Source: Polynucleobacter sp. IMCC 30228
Lineage (GTDB): Bacteria; Pseudomonadota; Gammaproteobacteria; Burkholderiales; Burkholderiaceae
DNA length: 64,000 bases
Direction of reading: 5' to 3'
NCBI RefSeq assembly: GCF_021395205.1
Contig: NZ_JAJVCS010000001.1
Span: 248,001-312,000, forward strand
Position 1 is the first letter of the stretch, and each line of letters starts with the position of its first letter. The notes beneath the pieces were generated by a model. The model made no database searches. It saw nothing but the letters and a program-made list of their open reading frames with translations, and was not told the DNA's origin. The translations under genes and the position numbers were made by a program. Of this stretch, positions 39,533-51,463 are shown in pieces.

Positions 39533-40363
39533 TTAACGCTTCTGACGACGCTGAACAATCATGGTCGTCGTGCGCTTATTGCGACGCGTACGATAACCTT
39601 TGGTTGGCGTTCCCCATGGCGATACAGGTACACGACCTTCGCCAGTTTTGCCTTCACCACCACCATGTGGGTGATCAACTGGGTTCATTGCAACGCCACG
39701 TACAGTTGGACGAATTCCCCGCCAACGATTTGCGCCTGCCTTACCAATTTGGCGCAAGCTGTGTTCTTCATTGCCCACTTCACCAATTGTGGCGCGGCAC
39801 TCAATTAACACCCGACGAACTTCGCCTGAGCGTAAACGGACTTGAGCGTAAACGCCTTCGCGCGCTAACAATACTGCCGAAGCACCCGCAGAGCGAGCAA
39901 TTTGTGCGCCCTTGCCTGGCAACATTTCAACGCAATGGATCGTGCTACCAATCGGAATATTACGAATCGGTAAATTGTTGCCCGCCTTAATTGCAGCCTC
40001 AGAGCCATTCATAATTTGTTGGCCAACAGTCATGCCTTTAGTGGCAATGATGTAACGCCTTTCGCCATCAGCGAATAACAATAAAGCAATGTTGGCGCTG
40101 CGATTGGGATCGTATTCCAAGCGCTCTACTTTTGCTGGCACGCCATCTTTATCATTCCGCTTGAAATCTACTACCCGATAATGGTGTTTATGACCGCCAC
40201 CCTTATGACGAGTAGTGATGTGGCCATTATTATTACGGCCTGCTTTTTGAAACTGTGGTTCAACTAACGCTGCAAAAGGCTTGCCTTTATGCAGATCGGG
40301 ATTGACCACCTTGACCATTGAACGACGACCTGGCGAAGTCGGTTTTGTTTTCATCAGTGGCAT
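39533..40363 (-). CDS. rplB: 50S ribosomal protein L2
   Basis: L2 is needed for subunit association and peptidyl transfer. The 276-aa protein has the universal [19 protein letters not shown] loop near the C-terminus with the key histidine, plus [18 protein letters not shown]. An ATG three codons downstream is an alternative start. It lies 2 bp after rplW. Confidence 0.99.
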   Translation of the reverse strand: MPLMKTKPTSPGRRSMVKVVNPDLHKGKPFAALVEPQFQKAGRNNNGHITTRHKGGGHKHHYRVVDFKRNDKDGVPAKVERLEYDPNRSANIALLLFADGERRYIIATKGMTVGQQIMNGSEAAIKAGNNLPIRNIPIGSTIHCVEMLPGKGAQIARSAGASAVLLAREGVYAQVRLRSGEVRRVLIECRATIGEVGNEEHSLRQIGKAGANRWRGIRPTVRGVAMNPVDHPHGGGEGKTGEGRVPVSPWGTPTKGYRTRRNKRTTTMIVQRRQKR

Positions 40364-40365
40364 GG

Positions 40366-40680
40366 TTAACTTGCCTCCGCTTCAAAGTTAATTTCTTGAC
40401 CAGGCTTCAAATTGACATAGGCTTTTTTGGTGTGGTCACGACGTCCTTCAAAACGGCCATAGCGCTTCGGCTTGCCTTTTTGATTGACAATTTGTACCGA
40501 GTCAACTTGCACCTTAAAGAGTAATTCAACCGCTTGCTTGACATCTAACTTATTGGCTTCGCGAGCAACTTGGAAAACCACTTGTTCATTTTTATCAGCC
40601 ACCATGGTTGCTTTTTCCGAAATAACTGGACCTAGCAATACCTTCATTAGTTTGTGATCATTTTTGCGCACTAGATTCAT
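40366..40680 (-). CDS. rplW: 50S ribosomal protein L23
   Basis: L23 is the trigger factor and SRP docking protein at the tunnel exit. The 104-aa protein shows [20 protein letters not shown] and [17 protein letters not shown]. It overlaps rplD by 4 bp. Confidence 0.99.
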   Translation of the reverse strand: MNLVRKNDHKLMKVLLGPVISEKATMVADKNEQVVFQVAREANKLDVKQAVELLFKVQVDSVQIVNQKGKPKRYGRFEGRRDHTKKAYVNLKPGQEINFEAEAS

Positions 40681-41297
40681 TTCAGCAACTCCTCGATTTT
40701 TGCAATCGCTGCTTTGCTAACCAATACTTTTTGGAACTGCACCAATGCCAATGGGTCTGCATGCTGTGGCTCCATGACTGCAATTTTGTACAGATTACGT
40801 GAAGCCAAGTACAAATTTTCACTAACTTGGTCAACAATGATAAGCACTGAGTCAAGACCCATGGCTTTGACTTTATCGGCTAATTGCTTCGTTTTTGGGG
40901 CGTCTAATTTAAATTCATCGATGATATTTAGGCGACCTTCGCGAGCCAACTGCGACAGAATCGATTTCATGCCAGCGCGATACATTTTTTTATTTACTTT
41001 GTGGCTGTAATTTACTTCTGGTGAATTCGGGAATATCCGACCGCCTCCACGCCACAGTGGTGATGAAGTCATACCAGCACGGGCCCGACCTGTGCCTTTT
41101 TGGCGCCACGGTTTTTTCGTGCTGTGCTTTACTTGTTCACGGTCTTTTTGAGCGCTATTACCGCTGCGCGCATTGGCTTGATAAGCAACCACCACTTGAT
41201 GAATAAGTGCCTCGTTATACTCGCGCTCAAAAATCTCTGGTGATGCTTGAATACCAGCTGCTAATGTGCCGTTATCTTGGAGAAGCTTAATTTCCAT
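40677..41297 (-). CDS. rplD: 50S ribosomal protein L4
   Basis: L4 projects a loop into the exit tunnel and in E. coli represses the S10 operon through its leader. The 206-aa protein contains the loop motif [20 protein letters not shown], which has the wild-type Lys where macrolide-resistance changes usually occur. It lies 12 bp after rplC and overlaps rplW by 4 bp. Confidence 0.99.
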   Translation of the reverse strand: MEIKLLQDNGTLAAGIQASPEIFEREYNEALIHQVVVAYQANARSGNSAQKDREQVKHSTKKPWRQKGTGRARAGMTSSPLWRGGGRIFPNSPEVNYSHKVNKKMYRAGMKSILSQLAREGRLNIIDEFKLDAPKTKQLADKVKAMGLDSVLIIVDQVSENLYLASRNLYKIAVMEPQHADPLALVQFQKVLVSKAAIAKIEELLK

Positions 41298-41309
41298 TTG
41301 GGGCTCTCC

Positions 41310-41963
41310 TTATTTTTTCTTCAGCGGTGTTTTAACCGCTGGAGTAACAATGACTTTGCCGCCAGGCGCTCCTGGAACTGCGCCCTTAACCATAATGAGG
41401 CTACGTTCTGCATCGATACGGGCTATGACTAAATTTTGTGCAGTACGAGTTTCATCACCAAGGTGACCGGTCATACGCTTGCCAGGAAAAACTCGACCTG
41501 GATCTTGAGCCATACCAATCGAACCGGGGACATTATGTGAACGCGAATTACCGTGACTAGCGCGCCCCGACTTAAAGTGGTGACGCTTAATCGTGCCAGC
41601 GTAACCTTTACCAATAGTCACGCCTTGTACGTCAACTTTTTGACCAGCAGTAAACGTATCGACGCCGACAACTTGACCGGGCGCGAATTCGCTAACTTTA
41701 GCTGAGTCTAGGGTGAATTCATTAAGACCGTTACCTGCCAAAACGCCTGCTTTAGCAAAGTGCCCAGCCATAGATTTAGTAACGCGACTTGCTCTACGGG
41801 TACCGTGAGCTAACTGAACAGCATCATAGCCATCAGTAGCCAGGGTTTTCACCTGTGCAACTCGGTTATCGCTAACGTCGATTACCGTGACGGGAATTGC
41901 TTCACCTTCATCCGTAAAAAGACGGGTCATGCCGACCTTACGGCCGATCAAGCCTAAGCTCAT
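41310..41963 (-). CDS. rplC: 50S ribosomal protein L3
   Basis: L3 reaches the peptidyl transferase centre. From the ATG at 41963 the protein has 217 residues, starting [16 protein letters not shown]; a TTG two codons earlier is not needed, because GGAG lies 7 bases before the ATG. The centre-proximal loop reads [18 protein letters not shown], with Met where E. coli has Gln150, the PrmB methylation target. The gene has its own promoter and a leader with an AT-rich hairpin. Confidence 0.98.
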   Translation of the reverse strand: MSLGLIGRKVGMTRLFTDEGEAIPVTVIDVSDNRVAQVKTLATDGYDAVQLAHGTRRASRVTKSMAGHFAKAGVLAGNGLNEFTLDSAKVSEFAPGQVVGVDTFTAGQKVDVQGVTIGKGYAGTIKRHHFKSGRASHGNSRSHNVPGSIGMAQDPGRVFPGKRMTGHLGDETRTAQNLVIARIDAERSLIMVKGAVPGAPGGKVIVTPAVKTPLKKK

Positions 41964-42012
41964 TTTCAAACTCCACGCCGACTTCGATTGGCCGGCAATA
42001 ATTTAATAACTA

Positions 42013-42040
42013 ATTTATAAGTAAAATATTACTTATAAAT
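42013..42040. promoter_or_regulatory. AT-rich perfect inverted repeat in the rplC leader
   Basis: ATTTATAAGTAA (42013-42024) and TTACTTATAAAT (42029-42040) form a perfect 12-bp inverted repeat with a 4-base loop. It lies about 50 bases before the rplC start and inside the predicted transcript from the rplC promoter. It may be an RNA hairpin used for control, or a protein-binding palindrome. Confidence 0.6.
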
Positions 42041-42121
42041 CAATGACTTAAAACAATATTTCAACAAAAATGCATGAAAACTAGGGGTTTTGATGCTGCT
42101 ATAAACCCGGAAAAGCCTATG

Positions 42122-42150
42122 ATTCTATCCCAGATTCAGGCGCTTAGCAA
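42122..42150 (-). promoter_or_regulatory. Internal promoter ahead of rplC
   Basis: On the minus strand TTGCTA (42145-42150) and TAGAAT (42122-42127) are 17 bp apart. The sequence after the -10 box, CATAGGCTTTTC, is shared almost exactly with the rplN promoter. The predicted transcript has a leader of about 150 bases before rplC, between the rpsJ stop codon and the rplC start. Confidence 0.78.
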
Positions 42151-42170
42151 GAAACCTGGGCTATATAACC

Positions 42171-42482
42171 TTACTGCAGCTTAATTTCTACATCTACACC
42201 CGCTGGCAAATCAAGCTTCATTAACGCATCAACGGTTTTTTCAGTTGGGTCAACGATATCCATTAAACGTAAATGGGTACGGATTTCCATCTGATCGCGC
42301 GAGGTTTTATTCACGTGCGGTGAACGCAGCAAGTCAAACCGCTCAATGCGGGTTGGCAATGGCACAGGACCCTTAACAACTGCCCCCGTACGCTTTGCGG
42401 TATCAACAATCTCAGCTGCAGATTGATCAATTAAGCGGTAATCAAATGCTTTAAGACGAATACGAATTTTTTGGTTTTGCAT
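42171..42482 (-). CDS. rpsJ: 30S ribosomal protein S10
   Basis: S10 is a small-subunit head protein and, as NusE, a transcription antitermination factor that binds NusB and NusG. The ATG at 42482 gives 103 residues, [19 protein letters not shown], with GGA 7 bases upstream; a frame six codons longer was rejected. Unlike E. coli, it is separated from rplC by 207 bp that contain a promoter, and it directly follows tuf. Confidence 0.98.
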   Translation of the reverse strand: MQNQKIRIRLKAFDYRLIDQSAAEIVDTAKRTGAVVKGPVPLPTRIERFDLLRSPHVNKTSRDQMEIRTHLRLMDIVDPTEKTVDALMKLDLPAGVDVEIKLQ

Positions 42483-42599
42483 AATTTTTCCAAAGAGCAA
42501 TGCGGTGCTGCCGCGGTTATCTATCTAAAGAGCGCACCTGACTTTGCAGCACAAGGCCAGGTGAATTGCAAACCGAAAACTAAAAAACTAAATCAAACC

Positions 42600-43790
42600 C
42601 TAAGCCAAAATCTTTGCAACTACACCAGCACCAACTGTACGGCCACCTTCACGAATCGCAAAACGTAAGCCTTCTTCCATGGCGATGGGAGCAATCAGTT
42701 TTACGGTAATCGTGACGTTATCGCCTGGCATCACCATCTCTTTATCTTTTGGCAACTCAATCGATCCGGTTACGTCAGTAGTACGGAAGTAAAACTGGGG
42801 GCGATAGTTGTTAAAGAAGGGCGTATGACGACCACCTTCATCTTTTGACAGCACATAGACTTCAGCGGTGAAGTGGGTATGCGGTGTAATTGAACCGGGC
42901 TTCGCTAAGACTTGGCCGCGCTCGACTTCTTCACGCTTAGTGCCGCGCAATAAAATACCGACGTTATCGCCTGCTTGACCTTGATCGAGTAATTTGCGGA
43001 ACATCTCAACCCCAGTACAGGTGGTTTTGATGGTGGGCTTAATACCGATGATTTCAATTTCTTCACCAACTTTAACAATGCCACGCTCGATACGGCCAGT
43101 AACGACTGTACCGCGACCGGAGATCGAGAAGACATCTTCTACTGGCATCAAGAACGCGCCGTCAACTGCACGCTCGGGGGTGGGAATATAAGTATCTAAG
43201 GCTTCGGCTAAGGCCATGATGGCGCCTTCACCGAGTTCGCCCTTGTCGCCTTCTAAGGCAAGCTTAGCCGAACCTTTAACGATGGGGGTGTCATCACCAG
43301 GGAAGTCGTATTTGGATAAGAGCTCACGCACTTCCATTTCGACTAACTCGAGTAGTTCAGCGTCATCGACCATATCGCACTTATTTAAAAAGACGATGAT
43401 GTAAGGCACGCCAACTTGGCGGGCGAGCAAAATATGTTCGCGGGTTTGGGGCATTGGGCCATCGGCAGCAGAGACCACTAAGATGGCGCCGTCCATTTGT
43501 GCAGCACCAGTAATCATGTTCTTAATGTAGTCGGCGTGACCTGGGCAATCGACGTGCGCGTAGTGACGATTCTTGGTCTCATACTCAACGTGGGCAGTAT
43601 TAATGGTAATACCGCGAGCCTTCTCTTCTGGCGCAGCGTCAATTTGATCGTACGCTTTTGCTTCGCCACCAAACACTTTAGAGAGCACGGTGGTAATTGC
43701 CGCAGTCAGGGTTGTTTTGCCATGGTCAACGTGGCCAATCGTACCGACGTTAACGTGCGGTTTAGTCCGTTCAAATTTTTCTTTTGCCAT
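42600..43790 (-). CDS. tuf: Elongation factor Tu, copy in the str operon
   Basis: EF-Tu delivers aminoacyl-tRNA to the ribosome. The 396-aa GTPase has [17 protein letters not shown] and NKCD. The protein is identical to that of the copy at 59407-60597. The DNA appears identical over 1224 bp (42591-43814 against 59398-60621), including a few bases beyond both ends, which points to gene conversion. It follows fusA and precedes rpsJ. Confidence 0.99.
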   Translation of the reverse strand: MAKEKFERTKPHVNVGTIGHVDHGKTTLTAAITTVLSKVFGGEAKAYDQIDAAPEEKARGITINTAHVEYETKNRHYAHVDCPGHADYIKNMITGAAQMDGAILVVSAADGPMPQTREHILLARQVGVPYIIVFLNKCDMVDDAELLELVEMEVRELLSKYDFPGDDTPIVKGSAKLALEGDKGELGEGAIMALAEALDTYIPTPERAVDGAFLMPVEDVFSISGRGTVVTGRIERGIVKVGEEIEIIGIKPTIKTTCTGVEMFRKLLDQGQAGDNVGILLRGTKREEVERGQVLAKPGSITPHTHFTAEVYVLSKDEGGRHTPFFNNYRPQFYFRTTDVTGSIELPKDKEMVMPGDNVTITVKLIAPIAMEEGLRFAIREGGRTVGAGVVAKILA

Positions 43791-43861
43791 TTTTTATCTG
43801 CCTTCTGTTTAACTAAGTTCAGTCTTCAAAAATTAAGGTTACGTAAAATTACTTTACCGAT

Positions 43862-45964
43862 TTACTTTGATTTGGCTGCCATCACTGCTTCGGCAACATT
43901 CTTGGGTGCTTCTGAGTAATGCTTAAATTCCATGGTGTATGTAGCACGACCTTGCGTTAGCGAACGTAAGCTAGTTGAATAGCCAAACATTTCTGCTAAA
44001 GGCACTTCAGCGCGCACAATTTTGCCGCCACCAGGAATATCATCCATGCCCTGCAAAATACCGCGGCGTGAAGATAGATCGCCCATTACGTTGCCCATAA
44101 AATCTTCCGGGGTTTCAACTTCGACCGCCATCATTGGCTCTAGTAATACGGGTGATGCGCGGCGCATGCCTTCTTTAAAGGCAATGGAGCCTGCCATCTT
44201 AAATGCGTTTTCATTCGAGTCGACATCGTGATACGAACCATAGAAGAGGGTAGCCTTGATATCAACTACCGGATATCCAGCTAGCACACCAGCATTTAAG
44301 GTTTCAACAATACCCTTTTCAACTGCAGGAATATATTCGCGCGGTACTACACCGCCTTTAATTGCATCGACGAATTCAAAACCCTTACCTGGTGCTTGTG
44401 GCTCTAGCTTTAATACGACGTGGCCATATTGACCACGGCCGCCAGACTGCTTAACAAACTTGCCTTCGATTTCATCACAATTTTTTCGAATGGTTTCGCG
44501 ATAAGCAACTTGCGGCTTGCCTACAGTTGCCTCAACGCCAAACTCGCGCTTCATGCGATCGACCAAAATTTCTAAGTGCAACTCACCCATACCAGAAATA
44601 ATGGTTTGACCAGACTCTTCATCGGTTTTTACCCGAAACGATGGATCTTCCTGCGCTAAGCGATTTAAAGCTAAGCCCATTTTTTCTTGGTCAACTTTGG
44701 TTTTAGGCTCGACAGCTTGAGAAATAACCGGCTCTGGGAAAACCATCCGCTCGAGAATCACAATACTATCGGGATCGCATAGCGTTTCGCCAGTAGTTGC
44801 ATCTTTTAGGCCTACTGCTGCAGCAATATCGCCAGCGAAAACTTCTTTAATTTCTTCGCGTTGATTTGCGTGCATTTGTAAGAGGCGACCCACACGCTCT
44901 TTTTTACCCTTGATCGGGTTGTAAATGGTGTCCCCTGATTTCATTACGCCAGAATAGACACGGAAAAAGATGAGCTGACCGACGAAGGGGTCGGTCATGA
45001 TCTTAAATGCTAAGGCGGAAAATTTTTCGCTATCCGCAGCTGCTCTGGTCGTTGGGGTACCGTCTTCTTTTTCACAATCGACTGGCGGTACATCTAATGG
45101 TGAGGGTAGAAAATCGATAACCGCGTCTAACATGGCCTGTACGCCTTTGTTTTTAAACGCAGTGCCGCAAAGCATTGGCACAATTTCACCGGCAATAGTA
45201 CGCTGGCGTAGAGCGGCTTTAATTTCTTCTTCCGTTAAGGCTTCGCCGCTGAGGTATTTATCCATCAGCACTTCAGAGCTTTCGGCAGCAGCTTCGAGCA
45301 TTTTTTCACGCCACTCTTCAGCAGAAGCTTGTAGTTCTGCAGGGATATCAGCATAGGTAAATTTAGTACCTTGCGATTCTTCATCCCAATAAATCGCCTT
45401 CATCTTCACTAAATCGACCACACCTTGAAACTTTTCTTCAGCGCCAATAGGTATTTGAATTAAGAGAGGATTGGCTTTAAGGCGGGCCTTCATTTGATCG
45501 TAGACCTTGAAGAAATTCGCACCGGTACGATCCATTTTATTCACAAACGCTAAACGGGGTACGCCATACTTATTGGCCTGACGCCACACTGTTTCAGACT
45601 GTGGCTGTACTCCGCCTACTGCACAATAAACCATACATGCGCCATCCAGCACGCGCATTGAACGCTCTACTTCAATCGTGAAATCGACGTGGCCAGGGGT
45701 ATCAATAATGTTAATACGATGCTCTGGATAATTTCCCCCCATGCCTTTCCAGAAGGTGGTGGTAGCCGCAGACGTAATCGTAATTCCGCGCTCCTGCTCT
45801 TGTTCCATCCAGTCCATGGTGGCAGCGCCATCGTGAACTTCACCAATTTTGTGATTCACGCCGGTATAGAACAGCACGCGCTCAGTCGTGGTAGTTTTAC
45901 CTGCATCGATGTGAGCTGAGATGCCGATATTGCGATATCGCTCAATAGGTGTTTTACGTGCCAC
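43862..45964 (-). CDS. fusA: Elongation factor G
   Basis: EF-G catalyses translocation and, with RRF, ribosome recycling. The 700-aa protein has the GTPase motifs [17 protein letters not shown] and NKMD, and normal domains II-V, including [19 protein letters not shown]. The start is GTG at 45964. It follows rpsG by 24 bp and is followed 71 bp later by tuf. Confidence 0.99.
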   Translation of the reverse strand: MARKTPIERYRNIGISAHIDAGKTTTTERVLFYTGVNHKIGEVHDGAATMDWMEQEQERGITITSAATTTFWKGMGGNYPEHRINIIDTPGHVDFTIEVERSMRVLDGACMVYCAVGGVQPQSETVWRQANKYGVPRLAFVNKMDRTGANFFKVYDQMKARLKANPLLIQIPIGAEEKFQGVVDLVKMKAIYWDEESQGTKFTYADIPAELQASAEEWREKMLEAAAESSEVLMDKYLSGEALTEEEIKAALRQRTIAGEIVPMLCGTAFKNKGVQAMLDAVIDFLPSPLDVPPVDCEKEDGTPTTRAAADSEKFSALAFKIMTDPFVGQLIFFRVYSGVMKSGDTIYNPIKGKKERVGRLLQMHANQREEIKEVFAGDIAAAVGLKDATTGETLCDPDSIVILERMVFPEPVISQAVEPKTKVDQEKMGLALNRLAQEDPSFRVKTDEESGQTIISGMGELHLEILVDRMKREFGVEATVGKPQVAYRETIRKNCDEIEGKFVKQSGGRGQYGHVVLKLEPQAPGKGFEFVDAIKGGVVPREYIPAVEKGIVETLNAGVLAGYPVVDIKATLFYGSYHDVDSNENAFKMAGSIAFKEGMRRASPVLLEPMMAVEVETPEDFMGNVMGDLSSRRGILQGMDDIPGGGKIVRAEVPLAEMFGYSTSLRSLTQGRATYTMEFKHYSEAPKNVAEAVMAAKSK

Positions 45965-45988
45965 TGTTGCCTCTTCTTGACTGAATTC

Positions 45989-46459
45989 TTAGAAACGGAA
46001 ATGGGAGAAGGCCTTATTAGCCTCAGCCATACGGTGTACTTCTTCGCGCTTTTTCATTGCCCCGCCGCGACCTTCAGCAGCTTCGAGTAATTCATTAGCA
46101 AGGCGCTGTGCCATCGATTTTTCGCCACGCTTTTTAGCGGCCTCACGCAACCAGCGCATTGCCAAAGCAGAGCGGCGGGATGGACGAACTTCTACTGGAA
46201 CCTGGTAGTTTGCGCCGCCAACACGGCGACTCTTAACTTCAACCATGGGCTTTACATTACCCATCGCGGTTGAAAAAATCTCTAGTGGCTCTTTATTGGC
46301 TTTTTTCTCAATGTGATCAAAAGCGCCATAAACGATACGCTCGGCTACCGATTTTTTGCCGTCCAACATCAGGACGTTCATGAATTTAGCTACTTCTACA
46401 TTCCCGAATTTTGGATCAGGAAGAATTTCCCTTTTGGGGACTTCGCGACGACGCGGCAT
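45989..46459 (-). CDS. rpsG: 30S ribosomal protein S7
   Basis: S7 nucleates head assembly and in E. coli represses the str operon by binding the rpsL-rpsG spacer. The 156-aa protein begins [18 protein letters not shown] and has [20 protein letters not shown] 157-bp spacer with a long two-part stem lies upstream. Confidence 0.99.
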   Translation of the reverse strand: MPRRREVPKREILPDPKFGNVEVAKFMNVLMLDGKKSVAERIVYGAFDHIEKKANKEPLEIFSTAMGNVKPMVEVKSRRVGGANYQVPVEVRPSRRSALAMRWLREAAKKRGEKSMAQRLANELLEAAEGRGGAMKKREEVHRMAEANKAFSHFRF

Positions 46460-46510
46460 AACAACTCCTATCAGTTCAGTTAGGGGAGACTAATATCAGA
46501 CTCCCGCTTC

Positions 46511-46563
46511 GGTTACTCAACTATTTTTAGCTTTAAATTCCTAGGACTAAAAACGAAGTAACC
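46511..46563 (-). promoter_or_regulatory. Two-part stem in the rpsL-rpsG spacer, possible S7 site
   Basis: The minus-strand RNA can pair GGTTACT (46557-46563) with AGTAACC (46511-46517), and inside that TTTTTAG (46547-46553) with CTAAAAA (46524-46530). An asymmetric internal loop (3 and 6 bases) separates the two perfect 7-bp stems. In E. coli the corresponding spacer binds S7 for autogenous repression. That this stem has the same role is inference. Confidence 0.5.
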
Positions 46564-46616
46564 ACTTACTTGACTTTTCAGTCAGATACTACAAATACCT
46601 ACTACAACAGCAAAAC

Positions 46617-46997
46617 TTAAGCAGACTTCTTAGCGCGTTTCGCGCCATATTTTGAGCGCGACTGTTTGCGATCTTTTACGCCCTGCAAGTCAAGCGAACC
46701 ACGCACAATGTGATAACGCACGCCAGGCAAATCTTTTACACGGCCGCCGCGGATCAGCACAACCGAGTGCTCTTGCAAGTTATGGCCTTCGCCACCAATG
46801 TACGAAATAACTTCAAAACCATTGGTTAATCGTACTTTTGCTACTTTGCGTAAAGCAGAATTAGGCTTCTTTGGGGTAGTGGTGTAAACACGTGTACAAA
46901 CACCCCTGCGCTGCGGACTATTCTGCAGGGCTGGACTTTTGCTCTTAACGGTAAGCCTACTTCTAGGCTTACGCAATAACTGGTTAATTGTCGGCAT
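46617..46997 (-). CDS. rpsL: 30S ribosomal protein S12
   Basis: S12 controls decoding accuracy. The 126-aa protein has [16 protein letters not shown] and [18 protein letters not shown], with the wild-type lysines at the two main streptomycin-resistance positions. It is the first gene after the str promoter at 47112-47140. Confidence 0.99.
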   Translation of the reverse strand: MPTINQLLRKPRSRLTVKSKSPALQNSPQRRGVCTRVYTTTPKKPNSALRKVAKVRLTNGFEVISYIGGEGHNLQEHSVVLIRGGRVKDLPGVRYHIVRGSLDLQGVKDRKQSRSKYGAKRAKKSA

Positions 46998-47111
46998 AAA
47001 TGGCTCGGTTAGTACTTCTTAATGCTTTTTTATAAGAAAATCAGTAACTTAGGCAACTAATCTCAGATTGCCAAATAAAGCTGATTTCCTACTAATTCAG
47101 TAGAACTCAGC

Positions 47112-47140
47112 ATTCTAGCTTGGCCAGCCTTTCCCGTCAA
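47112..47140 (-). promoter_or_regulatory. str operon promoter ahead of rpsL
   Basis: On the minus strand TTGACG (47135-47140) and TAGAAT (47112-47117) are separated by exactly 17 bp. The promoter lies in the 193-bp gap between rpoC and rpsL, with a leader of about 110 bases. TGGCCAG copies at 47121-47127 (in the spacer) and 47158-47164 (upstream) flank the -35 box. Confidence 0.82.
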
Positions 47141-47190
47141 CCTGCAACGAGAAAAACTGGCCAGAATGGCAACAAAATGGTGAACTGAGC

Positions 47191-50100
47191 TTAGCTTTGC
47201 TCTGCCTCTCCTTCGGGGGCTGCAACAAGCACTTCGCCCTCAACCGCGAGCTCGGGTGCATTTGCTAAGGCCTCTTCCTCGGCAGCGATCATCTGTGCGC
47301 GATCACGCTCAAATTGTTCACGAACCTTACGCGCACGGCGATAAGACAAGCCGGTGCCCGCTGGAATAAGGCGCCCAATAATGACGTTTTCCTTGAGACC
47401 ACGCAAGGTGTCGACTTTGCCCATAATTGCGGCCTCGGTCAAAACACGTGTGGTTTCTTGGAAAGAAGCTGCCGAAATAAAGCTATCGGTTGATAAAGAG
47501 GCTTTAGTAATACCTAAGAGCACATTTTCAAACTGAGCAGGGTGCTTACCTTCAGCAATCACCCGATCATTGGCGTCATACAACTTCGAGCGCTCAACTT
47601 GCTCGCCCATAATAAAGCCGGTATCGCCTGGATCGGAGATCTGCACACGGCGCAACATCTGCCGCACGATGACTTCAATGTGTTTGTCGTTTATCTTCAC
47701 GCCTTGCAAGCGATAAACGTCTTGAACCTCATCAACAATGTAAATGGCTAGCTCTTCTGCGCCTCTGAGTGTCAAGATATCGTGTGGGTCAGCTGGGCCT
47801 TCGACAATCATCTCGCCCTTATTTACTACTTGGCCGTCATGCACTAACACTTGTTTCTCTTTGGCAATTAAGAACTCATTGGCCTCGCCATCCATATCGG
47901 TAATAACTAAACGCTGCTTACCTTTCGTTTCTTTACCGAACGATACTGTGCCCGTTACTTTTGCCAATACTGCGGCATCTTTTGGCGAACGCGCTTCAAA
48001 TAATTCGGCAACGCGCGGCAAGCCCCCTGTAATATCGCGAGTCTTTTGTGACTCTATGGGAATACGTGCCAAGACTTCGCCAACTTCAACCTTCTGGCCA
48101 TCTTTAACGGTAATTAAAGCGCCCACTTGCAGACCAATGGTGACCGGATGGTCGGTGCCCGTAATCATGACTTCAGCACCTTGATCGTCGATCAAATTAA
48201 TCACCGGCCGAACCCCTTTGCTAGCTGCACTTCTCCGCTTGCCGTCAATAACGACTAGGGTTGAAAGACCCGTCACCTCATCGACCTGCTTGGCAACCGT
48301 CACTCCCTCTTCCACATTATCAAAGCGCGCAATACCAGCGTACTCTGAAATAATAGGACGAGTTAAGGGATCCCAAGTGGCCAAACTAGCGCCTGCTTTA
48401 ACTGCAGCGCCTTCTTTTAAAACTAATGTTGCGCCATAAGGTACTTTATGCCGTTCGCGTTCGCGGCCATTATCATCAACGATGAGTGCTTCGCCTGAAC
48501 GAGAAATCGCCAATTGCTCACCTTTGGCATTTTTAACCATGCGCATCGATGAGGAAAACTTCAAAGTACCGCTTGATTTTGCTTCAACATTACTTGCCAC
48601 TAGTGCCCGTGATGCAGCACCGCCGATGTGGAATGTACGCATCGTTAACTGTGTGCCAGGCTCGCCAATTGACTGAGCAGCAATCACGCCCACTGCCTCA
48701 CCAACGTTAACCAGACCACCACGTCCAAGATCACGGCCATAGCACTTCGCACATAAACCATAACGAGTTAAGCAAGATAAGACGGTGCGTACTTTCACTT
48801 CATCGATACCCAGTGCCACAATTTGATCGACATGATCTTCATCAAGCAAGGTATCGTGTGGAATGATGACTTCCTGCGTCTCGGGATTGAGAATATCTTC
48901 GATACAGACCCGACCCAAAATGCGGTCGCGTAAGGCCTCAATAATTTCCCCGCCCTCAACTAGCGCCTTCATGGTCACGCCACTGGTAGCACCACAATCA
49001 TCTTCAATGACCACTAAATCTTGGGTCACATCGCATAGACGGCGTGTTAAATAACCCGAGTTTGCGGTCTTCAACGCTGTATCGGCTAAGCCTTTACGTG
49101 CACCGTGGGTAGAAATGAAATACTGCAAAACATTCAAACCTTCACGGAAATTAGCCGTAATTGGCGTCTCGATGATTGAGCCATCAGGCTTTGCCATCAA
49201 TCCACGCATACCAGCCAACTGACGTATTTGCGCAGCTGAACCACGCGCACCTGAATCGGCCATCATGTAAATGGAATTAAATGATTCTTGACGGGCTTTA
49301 TTGCCGTTGCGATCTAAAACCTCAACGTGCGATAACTCATCCATCATGGCTTTACCAACCTGATCGCCAGCCGCGCCCCAAATATCAACCACGTTGTTAT
49401 AACGCTCTTGATTGGTTACTAAGCCCGACATAAATTGCTTGTCGTACTCTTTCACCTTATTGGAAGCATCAGTAATGATGCGCTCTTTAGCATGCGGAAT
49501 TAGCATGTCATCAATTGCAATTGAGATACCTGCTTTAGTGGCTAAACGGAAACCCGCTTGCAAGAGTCGATCAGCAAAAATCACCGTCTCGCGCAGGCCA
49601 CACTTCCGAAATGAAGTATTAATAAGCCGCGAAATTTCTTTCTTCTTAAGTGGCTTGTTAATCTCTTCAAAGGACATGCCTTTAGGCAAAATTTCAGACA
49701 AAATGGCACGGCCTACTGAGGTTTGATAAATCGTTTTTTTCTCGGCAAAACGGGCGTCGCCCTCGGCCTTCTTATCAACAATATCAAACTCGGTAATTCG
49801 CACGGCAACACGGGAAGCTAACTCAACTACACCAGCTTCATAAGCCCGCACAACTTCAGTGATATTGGCAAAAACCATACCTTCACCTTTGCCGTTAATC
49901 TTGTCGCGAGTAGCGTAGTACAAGCCCAATACAACGTCTTGTGACGGCACAATGGATGGCTCGCCGTTAGCAGGGAACAAGACATTGTTCGAGGCCAACA
50001 TTAAAGTGCGTGCTTCCATTTGCGCTTCGAGCGACAAAGGCACGTGCACCGCCATTTGGTCGCCGTCAAAGTCGGCATTAAATGCTGCGCAAACTAAGGG

Positions 50101-51462
50101 ATGCAACTGAATCGCTTTGCCTTCAATCAACATTGGCTCGAAAGCCTGAATACCAAGACGGTGCAATGTAGGTGCACGATTGAGCATGATTGGATGTTCA
50201 CGAATGACTTCTTCGAGAATGTCCCATACGATTGGCGTTTGACTCTCAACTTCTTTCTTTGCAGCTTTAATGGTAGTTGCAATTCCTAAAGTTTCAAGCT
50301 TGTTGAAAATAAATGGCTTAAATAATTCTAAGGCCATTAATTTTGGCAAACCGCACTGATGCAATTTCAAGGTTGGGCCAACCACAATGACTGAACGGCC
50401 AGAATAGTCAACGCGCTTGCCTAACAAGTTTTGCCGGAAACGACCACTCTTACCTTTAATCATTTCAGCCAAAGACTTGAGAGGGCGCTTATTGGCGCCA
50501 GTCATGGCCTTACCGCGACGACCGTTATCAAGTAATGAATCAACGGCTTCTTGTAACATGCGTTTTTCATTACGCACAATGATTTCAGGTGCGCGTAACT
50601 CTAGTAAACGCTTTAAGCGATTATTACGATTAATAACACGGCGATAAAGATCATTCAAATCAGAGGTAGCAAACCGACCGCCATCCAAGGGCACCAAGGG
50701 GCGCAACTCGGGGGGTAACACTGGCAGCACTTCCATGATCATCCAGTCAGGCTTGATTCCTGAGCTCTGGAATGCCTCTAATACTTTCAAGCGTTTTGCA
50801 TACTTCTTAATCTTGGCATCGCTACCGGTTGCCTTTAAATCGGCACGGATAGTTTCAACCTCGCGATCAATATCGATTGAGCGCAACAGATCACGAATGC
50901 CTTCAGCTCCCATAATGGCTGTAAATGCGCCATCACCGAATTCTTCAAGTTTCGCGTTGTACTCTTCTTCCGACATAATTTGGCCGCGCTTCATCGCTCC
51001 CTCGGGAGTTAAGCCAGCATCAACCACCACATATGCTTCAAAGTACAGCACCCGCTCGATATCACGCAAAGTCATATCGAGCACCATGCCCAAGCGGGAT
51101 GGCAATGATTTTAAGAACCAAATATGCGCAACGGGTGCTGCTAACTCAATATGACCCATGCGCTCACGGCGCACTTTCGCCAAAGTAACTTCAACGCCAC
51201 ATTTTTCGCAAATAACCCCACGAAATTTCAAGCGCTTGTATTTACCGCATAAACATTCATAGTCTTTAGTTGGACCAAAAATCTTGGCACAGAATAAGCC
51301 GTCGCGCTCTGGTTTAAAAGTGCGATAGTTAATCGTTTCTGGTTTGCGTACTTCACCAAATGACCACGAACGAATTTTTTCGGGAGAAGCGAGGCCAATT
51401 TTAATGACATCAAACTGCTCTTCGCCCTGTGTTTGCTTAAATAGATCGAGCAATGCTTTCAT
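47191..51462 (-). CDS. rpoC: RNA polymerase beta' subunit
   Basis: The catalytic beta' subunit. From the ATG at 51462 the protein has 1423 residues and starts [18 protein letters not shown]. The N-terminal zinc finger ([20 protein letters not shown]) and the active-site Mg motif [12 protein letters not shown] are intact. The second zinc site is in the region [20 protein letters not shown] frame nine codons longer overlaps rpoB and was rejected. The start lies 1 bp from the end of rpoB. Confidence 0.99.
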   Translation of the reverse strand: MKALLDLFKQTQGEEQFDVIKIGLASPEKIRSWSFGEVRKPETINYRTFKPERDGLFCAKIFGPTKDYECLCGKYKRLKFRGVICEKCGVEVTLAKVRRERMGHIELAAPVAHIWFLKSLPSRLGMVLDMTLRDIERVLYFEAYVVVDAGLTPEGAMKRGQIMSEEEYNAKLEEFGDGAFTAIMGAEGIRDLLRSIDIDREVETIRADLKATGSDAKIKKYAKRLKVLEAFQSSGIKPDWMIMEVLPVLPPELRPLVPLDGGRFATSDLNDLYRRVINRNNRLKRLLELRAPEIIVRNEKRMLQEAVDSLLDNGRRGKAMTGANKRPLKSLAEMIKGKSGRFRQNLLGKRVDYSGRSVIVVGPTLKLHQCGLPKLMALELFKPFIFNKLETLGIATTIKAAKKEVESQTPIVWDILEEVIREHPIMLNRAPTLHRLGIQAFEPMLIEGKAIQLHPLVCAAFNADFDGDQMAVHVPLSLEAQMEARTLMLASNNVLFPANGEPSIVPSQDVVLGLYYATRDKINGKGEGMVFANITEVVRAYEAGVVELASRVAVRITEFDIVDKKAEGDARFAEKKTIYQTSVGRAILSEILPKGMSFEEINKPLKKKEISRLINTSFRKCGLRETVIFADRLLQAGFRLATKAGISIAIDDMLIPHAKERIITDASNKVKEYDKQFMSGLVTNQERYNNVVDIWGAAGDQVGKAMMDELSHVEVLDRNGNKARQESFNSIYMMADSGARGSAAQIRQLAGMRGLMAKPDGSIIETPITANFREGLNVLQYFISTHGARKGLADTALKTANSGYLTRRLCDVTQDLVVIEDDCGATSGVTMKALVEGGEIIEALRDRILGRVCIEDILNPETQEVIIPHDTLLDEDHVDQIVALGIDEVKVRTVLSCLTRYGLCAKCYGRDLGRGGLVNVGEAVGVIAAQSIGEPGTQLTMRTFHIGGAASRALVASNVEAKSSGTLKFSSSMRMVKNAKGEQLAISRSGEALIVDDNGRERERHKVPYGATLVLKEGAAVKAGASLATWDPLTRPIISEYAGIARFDNVEEGVTVAKQVDEVTGLSTLVVIDGKRRSAASKGVRPVINLIDDQGAEVMITGTDHPVTIGLQVGALITVKDGQKVEVGEVLARIPIESQKTRDITGGLPRVAELFEARSPKDAAVLAKVTGTVSFGKETKGKQRLVITDMDGEANEFLIAKEKQVLVHDGQVVNKGEMIVEGPADPHDILTLRGAEELAIYIVDEVQDVYRLQGVKINDKHIEVIVRQMLRRVQISDPGDTGFIMGEQVERSKLYDANDRVIAEGKHPAQFENVLLGITKASLSTDSFISAASFQETTRVLTEAAIMGKVDTLRGLKENVIIGRLIPAGTGLSYRRARKVREQFERDRAQMIAAEEEALANAPELAVEGEVLVAAPEGEAEQS

Positions 51463-51463
51463 A

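Noticed and set aside
42537-42565. CACCTG/CAGGTG hairpin between tuf and rpsJ as a classical S10 leader
   Set aside because: The 6-bp stem is short, the spacer is only 117 bp, and no promoter was found there; it was not strong enough to call.
43497-43919. 140-aa plus-strand frame across tuf and its upstream region
   Set aside because: It is antisense to tuf, and the matching frame beside the second tuf copy is truncated differently, so it has no independent support.
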